From assembly GCA_947450025.1 (NCBI GenBank), contig CANFTW010000014.1:25150-89149 (forward strand): a stretch of 64,000 nt of DNA. Reading direction: 5' to 3'. The notes beneath the pieces were generated by a model, which was not told where the DNA came from, made no database searches, and saw only the letters and a program-made list of their open reading frames with translations. Origin of the DNA: Bacteroidota bacterium (GTDB taxonomy: Bacteria > Bacteroidota > Bacteroidia > B-17B0 > Aurantibacillaceae). Below, piece after piece: positions 59,400 to 64,000 of the stretch; the stretch's first letter is position 1; the number at the start of each line of letters is the position of its first letter. A program made the translations under genes and the position numbers.

Positions 59400-61253
59400 A
59401 TGATTAGAATTCATCAAACATATTTCGTATTAGCATTATCGTGTATACTGTGTGTATTGTCTTTTGTTTCTCATGGACAAACAAAATCCACAGATATCAA
59501 AACCATTAATGGGAAGAAATATTATATCCATAAAGTAGAAAAAGGGCAAAGTTTGTATGCTATTGCTAAAACATACAGCATGGATGTGAATTCAATTTTA
59601 GCTGAAAACGATGATGCCATTGATGGTTTAAAAAATGGACAAGAATTAAAAATTCCTTTCGAGAGCTTATTAAATAAAACAACAGTGACGATTGATACCA
59701 ATAAATATGTGTATCATAAAATTGCTAAAGGTGAAACCATATATGGGATTACTAAAAAATACAGCATCGATGAAAAAAAATTAGCTTCTTATAATCCTAC
59801 TATTAATTCTGGTTTAAAAGAAGGTGAATATATTATCGTAGGCGAAAAAAGAAAAAAAAATAGTCAAAGTATAAACGAATACACAGTAGCAACTCCAACA
59901 GGTAAATTTACAACTTACACCGTTCAGCCAGGAGAAACAATTTACGGGATTAGTAAAAAGTTTGAAGTTACTTCAGATGAAATCTTGAGGTTAAATCCTG
60001 AAGTTAAAGATGGCGTGAAAAATGGACAGGTATTAAAAATACCAACTATTCATAAAGAAGTTTATAATCATCAAACAGATATTAAACCTGTTGAATCAAA
60101 GCCAATAACTTCACAAACCCTTGATACTTCATTTTATCATAAACCTAAAAAATCAATCTATCAGATTGGTTTATTTTTGCCATTCAAATTATCGGAAAAT
60201 GAATTAATATTAGTGGATGAACTTGTTAAGAATAATGCCACGTTCCCAGCAACTCAAAATTTAGCACTAGATTTTTATTTTGGATTTAAAAAAGCGGTTG
60301 ACTCAATTTTGTCAAAAGATTTTGAGGTGGTTATTCATTTATTTGATGTTGAAGAGCGAGATTCGATGAAGATTGAAAGTATCTGTAAATCTGCAGAGTT
60401 TAAAAATTTAGATGTCATATTTGGACCTTTATATGCTGGAGTTTTTAAATTAGTTTCGGGATATGCTAAAAAAAATGGAACACCAATTATTTCTCCATTA
60501 ACACAGCAAAGTAAAATATTATTTAATAATTCGTTTGTAAGCAAAGTTAATCCATCTCAATATACTTTGATAGAAGGTCTTTCGGATTATTGCTCAGATT
60601 CTTTAATGAATACCTCAAATGTTATTTTAGTTAATTCTACAACTAAAGATTTACAATATATAAAATCGTTTAAGAATCGATACAATGATAATTTAATTAA
60701 AAAATACAAAGTTAAAACAGACACGATAACTGAAGTAAAAGGAATAGCCGGAGTAAAAGCTGCCTATATCCCTGGAAAGAAAAATGTGGTTGTATTACTA
60801 ACCAATAATCATGTTTACCTGCAAGACTTTATCACACAGTTATATGTTTTCTCTGATAAAAAAGACATTGTATTAATGGGATTTAATAGTGTTGCCAATA
60901 TTGATAATTTAGATCAAGATTATTTAAACTCTTTACAATTTCATTTTGCTTCGCCTAATCATATCGATTTTAAAGATTCAACAATTATCAATTTAACTAA
61001 ACAGTATCAAGCCATTTATACAGCTGATCCGTCTGAATTTTATTTTCAAGGATTTGATATCGCAACGTATTACTTATCGAATTTGAAAACAAATGGCCCC
61101 GAATTCTTTTTTCAATTAGATAAAAACAAATGGGAAGGTGTTTCAACAGGGTTTAAATTTTATAGACCAGACGCAGAAACTGGATTTGAAAATAGAGCTA
61201 TCTATATTTACAAATACTCTAATTATCAGTTGCAAAAATTAGGATGGAAATAA
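59400..61253 (+). CDS. LysM protein with periplasmic-binding-protein-like domain
   Basis: Exported 617-residue protein, starting MIRIHQTYFVLALSCILCVL at 59400 and using the ATG rather than the longer in-frame GTG at 59382. Three LysM peptidoglycan-binding modules follow the signal peptide, starting near KVEKGQSLYAIAKTYSMDVN (first), KIAKGETIYGITKKYSIDEK (second) and TVQPGETIYGISKKFEVTSD (third). The last 370 residues have a type I periplasmic-binding-protein-like fold (FLPFKLSENELILVDELVKN, VIFGPLYAGVFKLVSGYAKK). It may anchor a ligand-binding domain at the cell wall; function is unknown. It overlaps hemF by 10 bases. Confidence 0.88.
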   Translation: MIRIHQTYFVLALSCILCVLSFVSHGQTKSTDIKTINGKKYYIHKVEKGQSLYAIAKTYSMDVNSILAENDDAIDGLKNGQELKIPFESLLNKTTVTIDTNKYVYHKIAKGETIYGITKKYSIDEKKLASYNPTINSGLKEGEYIIVGEKRKKNSQSINEYTVATPTGKFTTYTVQPGETIYGISKKFEVTSDEILRLNPEVKDGVKNGQVLKIPTIHKEVYNHQTDIKPVESKPITSQTLDTSFYHKPKKSIYQIGLFLPFKLSENELILVDELVKNNATFPATQNLALDFYFGFKKAVDSILSKDFEVVIHLFDVEERDSMKIESICKSAEFKNLDVIFGPLYAGVFKLVSGYAKKNGTPIISPLTQQSKILFNNSFVSKVNPSQYTLIEGLSDYCSDSLMNTSNVILVNSTTKDLQYIKSFKNRYNDNLIKKYKVKTDTITEVKGIAGVKAAYIPGKKNVVVLLTNNHVYLQDFITQLYVFSDKKDIVLMGFNSVANIDNLDQDYLNSLQFHFASPNHIDFKDSTIINLTKQYQAIYTADPSEFYFQGFDIATYYLSNLKTNGPEFFFQLDKNKWEGVSTGFKFYRPDAETGFENRAIYIYKYSNYQLQKLGWK

Positions 61254-62170
61254 CAAAGGAAAATATCACAGAATGGTTAAAATCATTACAAGACACCATT
61301 TGTGAAGCACTTGAAAAAGAAGACGGATTATCTAAATTTAAAGAAGAAAATTGGGTAAGAGAAGAAGGTGGAGGTGGACGATCAAGAGTGATAGAAAATG
61401 GTGATGTGATTGAAAAGGGCGGAGTTATGTTTTCTGCTGTTAGTGGTAAAACACCAGATTTTTTATTTAAGGAAAAAGAACATAGTGCATCAAATGCTAC
61501 TCATCCAGAAACAACATTTTTTGCAACAGGAGTGTCAATAGTGATTCATCCCAAATCACCCTTAGTTCCAATTATTCATATGAATATTAGGTATTTTGAG
61601 ATGAGTAACGGCACTAAATGGTTAGGTGGAGGGATTGATTTAACCCCGCATTATATAGTTGATGAAGATGCTCAATTTTTTCATACTCAATTAAAGACAG
61701 TTTGCGACAAGCATCATTCTAGCTATTATCATAAATTCAAAACTTGGGCAGATGATTATTTTTTTATCAATCATCGTAAAGAAACTCGAGGTATTGGAGG
61801 GATATTTTTTGATCGATTAAATCAAAACGATGAAATGAGTTTTGAAAAAAACTTTGCTTTTTGGAAAGATATAGGAGAAGCATTTGCTCCAATTTATGTG
61901 AGCTTAATGCAAAAAAATAAGCTTAAAGAATTTAATTCAAATCAAAAACAATGGCAATTACTTCGTCGTGGACGTTACGTAGAATTTAATTTAGTATATG
62001 ATAAAGGAACTAAATTTGGATTAGAAACAAATGGACGGATTGAATCTATATTAATGAGTTTGCCTTCTTCGGCAGGATGGTTGTATGACTTTAAAACAGA
62101 AGAAGGTTCGGATGAGCAAACCACTTTAAGTAAATTAAAAAAAGGAATTAATTGGACTTCATATGAATAA
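61244..62170 (+). CDS. hemF: Oxygen-dependent coproporphyrinogen III oxidase
   Basis: Decarboxylates coproporphyrinogen III to protoporphyrinogen IX with molecular oxygen, so the host makes haem aerobically. The 308-residue product has the signature WVREEGGGGRSRVIENGDV, the Mn/active-site histidines in FATGVSIVIHPKSPLVPIIH and HMNIRYFE, GGGIDLTPHYI, DYFFINHRKETRGIGGIFFD and the terminal LMSLPSSAGWLYDFK. It overlaps the LysM gene by 10 bases and the DUF502 gene by 8 bases, so all three are translated from one message. Confidence 0.96.
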   Translation: MEITKENITEWLKSLQDTICEALEKEDGLSKFKEENWVREEGGGGRSRVIENGDVIEKGGVMFSAVSGKTPDFLFKEKEHSASNATHPETTFFATGVSIVIHPKSPLVPIIHMNIRYFEMSNGTKWLGGGIDLTPHYIVDEDAQFFHTQLKTVCDKHHSSYYHKFKTWADDYFFINHRKETRGIGGIFFDRLNQNDEMSFEKNFAFWKDIGEAFAPIYVSLMQKNKLKEFNSNQKQWQLLRRGRYVEFNLVYDKGTKFGLETNGRIESILMSLPSSAGWLYDFKTEEGSDEQTTLSKLKKGINWTSYE

Positions 62171-62732
62171 GATCTTAAAGTATTTTTTACAAGGATTAGT
62201 TTTAATTATTCCTTTGGGAATTACAGTTATTGTATTTATTAAACTATTTCAATTTTTTGAAAGTTTATTTTCTTTTGTTGGATTAACTGGTAATGCATTT
62301 CTTGATACTCTTATTTCGTTTATTTCACTATTAATTTTCTTAACCTTTATAGGGTTAATGGCATCCTCTTTTTTATTTCAGAAATTATTTTCTTGGATCG
62401 AAGAAAAATTAGAACAAGCACCTGTCATCAAACATATTTATTCTCCAATAAAAGATTTCATGAATGCTTTTATGGGTAATAAAAAGCGTTTTACGAAACC
62501 GGTATTAGTGTTAACGAATCCACAAGCCAATGTTCAAGAAATTGGATTTATCACTCAAGATGATTTAATAGAGTGGGGTGTTAAAGATAAATGTGCGGTT
62601 TATTTGCCTTATTCCTATTCATTTTCAGGAAGATTGGTGATTGTTTCAAAAGAACAAGTTACACCTCTTAATATGGAAGGTGGCGATGCCATGAAATTTA
62701 TAATTTCTGGAGGAGTCACAGATGTTGATTAA
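62163..62732 (+). CDS. DUF502 membrane protein
   Basis: 189-residue membrane protein of the DUF502 family. Two hydrophobic spans (about 8-33 and 47-72) precede a soluble C-terminal domain. YFLQGLVLIIPLGITVIVFI, KHIYSPIKDFMNAFMGNKKR and VYLPYSYSFSGRLVIVSKEQ (about 140-160) are DUF502 landmarks. Plant and bacterial members are COV-like, and function in bacteria is unknown. It overlaps the hemF stop by 8 bases; an acyltransferase gene follows after 50 bases. Confidence 0.9.
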   Translation: MNKILKYFLQGLVLIIPLGITVIVFIKLFQFFESLFSFVGLTGNAFLDTLISFISLLIFLTFIGLMASSFLFQKLFSWIEEKLEQAPVIKHIYSPIKDFMNAFMGNKKRFTKPVLVLTNPQANVQEIGFITQDDLIEWGVKDKCAVYLPYSYSFSGRLVIVSKEQVTPLNMEGGDAMKFIISGGVTDVD

Positions 62733-62782
62733 ACTATATTTCTAAATCAAAATATCTGTTATTTTAAACTTAAGAATCGTTC

Positions 62783-63865
62783 ATGGGAATTTTAAGAACT
62801 ATTTTAGCTATTGCGGTTGTTGTTTTTCATTCTTATAAAATATTTGGGTTAAGAATGTGTGGTGGCCAAGTTGCTGTTGAGATTTTTTATATGATATCTG
62901 GTTTTTATATGGCTTTGATATTAAATGAAAAATACATTGGAGTAGGCAGTTACCGTAAATTTATTTATAGCCGTTTTTTAAGAATATTTCCTATATACTG
63001 GATTATTTTAATACTGGCAGTTATATTATCTTTTTCAGGTTATACATGGTTTAATCATCCGTATTATTTATTTAGATATGTAAATCATAATTCATGCTTA
63101 TCAGGATTGACAATATTTTATTTTGTTTTTGAAAATATTATTGTGATTGGACAAGATATTCTTTATTTCATGAAGATTGATGAATATTGCCATCCCATTT
63201 TAGTGCAAGATGTGTTGTCTTATAAACATACGGGTTATCAATATTTATTTGTGCCTCAGGCTTGGACAATAAGTTTAGAATTTATGTTTTATTTAATAGC
63301 CCCATTTTTAGTCACAAAAAAAATTAAATGGCAACTAGTGATTCTTTTTTTAGGTTTAGCCCTGAAATATTATTTTTTTAATTTTAGATATCTTTATTAC
63401 GATCCTTGGACATATCGTTTTTTTCCATTTGAAATAGCTTTTTTCATGGCTGGAAGTGTAGCATACGTTTTTTATAAGTACTTAGAAAATAAGACTATTT
63501 CAAAATATGTAGGAATAAGTTTTCTTTTAGGAGTGGTCTATTGTGTTTGTTTTTATGAATTTATAACCATTAATATCCAATTTAAAAATAATGTCATCTA
63601 TCTTTTCACTTTTATAGCTTTGGCGTTTATATTTCATGCTTTTAAAGAAAATAAATTGGATAGGTATATAGGAGAATTTTCTTTTTCACTTTATATCAGT
63701 CATCATTTAATGGTGAGTGTTTTTAGGGGGTATTTTTTTTCACACCCTAATTATCTATTTTTTTATGGTTACGCGGTGTTAATTAGTTCATTAATCTTAG
63801 CATTCATGCTTCAAATCACGATTATAAGAATGATAGAAGCGAAAAGATTGAAAATATTTTCATGA
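62783..63865 (+). CDS. Acyltransferase 3-family membrane protein
   Basis: Integral membrane O-acyltransferase of 360 residues with about ten hydrophobic spans. The N-terminus has the family motif AIAVVVFHSYKIFG, with the catalytic histidine, followed by GGQVAVEIFYMISGFYMALI, and later RFLRIFPIYWIIL. It may modify a polysaccharide, lipid A or another surface glycan. The product and substrate are not evident from the neighbours. It is the last protein gene before tRNA-Glu, which has its own promoter after an 11-base run of T. Confidence 0.9.
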   Translation: MGILRTILAIAVVVFHSYKIFGLRMCGGQVAVEIFYMISGFYMALILNEKYIGVGSYRKFIYSRFLRIFPIYWIILILAVILSFSGYTWFNHPYYLFRYVNHNSCLSGLTIFYFVFENIIVIGQDILYFMKIDEYCHPILVQDVLSYKHTGYQYLFVPQAWTISLEFMFYLIAPFLVTKKIKWQLVILFLGLALKYYFFNFRYLYYDPWTYRFFPFEIAFFMAGSVAYVFYKYLENKTISKYVGISFLLGVVYCVCFYEFITINIQFKNNVIYLFTFIALAFIFHAFKENKLDRYIGEFSFSLYISHHLMVSVFRGYFFSHPNYLFFYGYAVLISSLILAFMLQITIIRMIEAKRLKIFS

Positions 63866-63880
63866 TTTTTCGTTTTTTTT

Positions 63881-63910
63881 TTTGCAAATAAGAAAATAGT
63901 TGTAAATTTG
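63881..63910 (+). promoter_or_regulatory. Promoter of tRNA-Glu
   Basis: TTTG (63881-63884) and TAAATTTG (63903-63910) are 18 bases apart, a full match to the Bacteroidota promoter, and end 17 bases before the tRNA. Confidence 0.75.
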
Positions 63911-63927
63911 CACTCCATTAATTAAAT

Positions 63928-64000
63928 GGCCCGTTCGTCTAGGGGTTAGGACGCGTCCCTTTCACGGACGAAACACGGGTTCGATTCCCGTACGGGCTAC
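63928..64000 (+). tRNA. tRNA-Glu (UUC anticodon), cut by the window edge
   Basis: A full cloverleaf can be drawn: acceptor GGCCCGT pairing with ACGGGCT, the D arm, an anticodon stem CGTCC/GGACG with loop CTTTCAC and anticodon TTC, and the T arm ACGGG-TTCGATT-CCCGT. The discriminator A is at 63999 and the first C at 64000; the rest of any CCA tail lies outside. The promoter is directly upstream. A tRNA operon may continue beyond the window. Confidence 0.95.

Noticed and set aside
1..64000. CRISPR arrays, prophage, insertion sequences, integrons, restriction or other defence genes
   Set aside because: No regularly spaced repeats, transposase, integrase, phage structural or known defence proteins were recognised anywhere in the window.

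Overview
The window is AT-rich chromosomal DNA from a member of the phylum Bacteroidota, most likely a free-living aerobic Flavobacteriales-like lineage (the class and order are inference). The support is: PorX, two proteins with type IX secretion (T9SS) C-terminal sorting domains, families largely confined to the phylum (DUF4835, DUF3078, DUF4476, DUF6913, the phylum-type RpoZ, a 487-residue GAPDH), -7 promoter boxes of the Bacteroidota form TAnnTTTG, and almost no Shine-Dalgarno sequences. Oxygen-dependent HemF, kynurenine 3-monooxygenase and a di-haem peroxidase point to aerobic life. Gene density is high, no intergenic stretch exceeds 300 bases, and no phage, insertion sequence, integrase or CRISPR array was seen.

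Region by region. 1-7.6 kb: PPK2 polyphosphate kinase faces an hbd / uncharacterised / pRiA4b-ORF3-like / gap operon; then gcvH, a VanZ-like gene, trxB and a YwqK-like repeat protein. 7.6-13.2 kb: a six-gene minus-strand operon of CPBP intramembrane protease, M61 peptidase, LytS-type histidine kinase, LytTR regulator, a helical cytoplasmic protein and an exported protein; it is the best candidate for a linked but undescribed envelope-signalling system. 13.3-20.5 kb: di-haem peroxidase, tilS, a DUF1801/YdeI-like gene, the tight kmo-mazG-DUF6913-dapA string, and a DUF6691 membrane gene whose 5' end has been replaced by an intergenic repeat. 20.5-24.9 kb: M42 peptidase, a YdeI-like protein carrying a C-terminal CDGSH iron-sulfur motif, a ferredoxin and a ferredoxin reductase, acpH and rsmE around a striking inverted repeat. 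25-34.2 kb: porX, DUF3078, the bamD-rpoZ-coaBC-DUF4835 block, and a very long ABCG-like transporter.

34.3-43.5 kb: a PIF1-like helicase, a divergent EF-P, and a minus-strand operon for an N-acetylated uronic-acid sugar nucleotide (6-dehydrogenase, Gfo/Idh oxidoreductase, N-acetyltransferase) that also carries a WG-repeat protein, queE and a D-2-hydroxyacid dehydrogenase; then an RluE/F-type pseudouridine synthase. 43.5-51.6 kb: T9SS cargo, VWA protein, MazG-like, PhoH, SAM hydrolase, monooxygenase-like protein, DUF4476, rhomboid, MBL-fold hydrolase and a lipoprotein. 51.7-64 kb: purA, pyrR-DinB-pyrB, T9SS cargo, rnz, an orphan LuxR-type regulator with an unreported 35-residue membrane ORF, guaA, a LysM/periplasmic-binding protein, hemF, DUF502, an acyltransferase, and tRNA-Glu(UUC) at the right edge.

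The genes combine housekeeping (purine, pyrimidine, lysine, haem, CoA, queuosine, tRNA modification) with envelope functions (BamD, T9SS, ABC export, surface sugars, proteases). Function calls come from recognised motifs and remembered family features; no database search was run.
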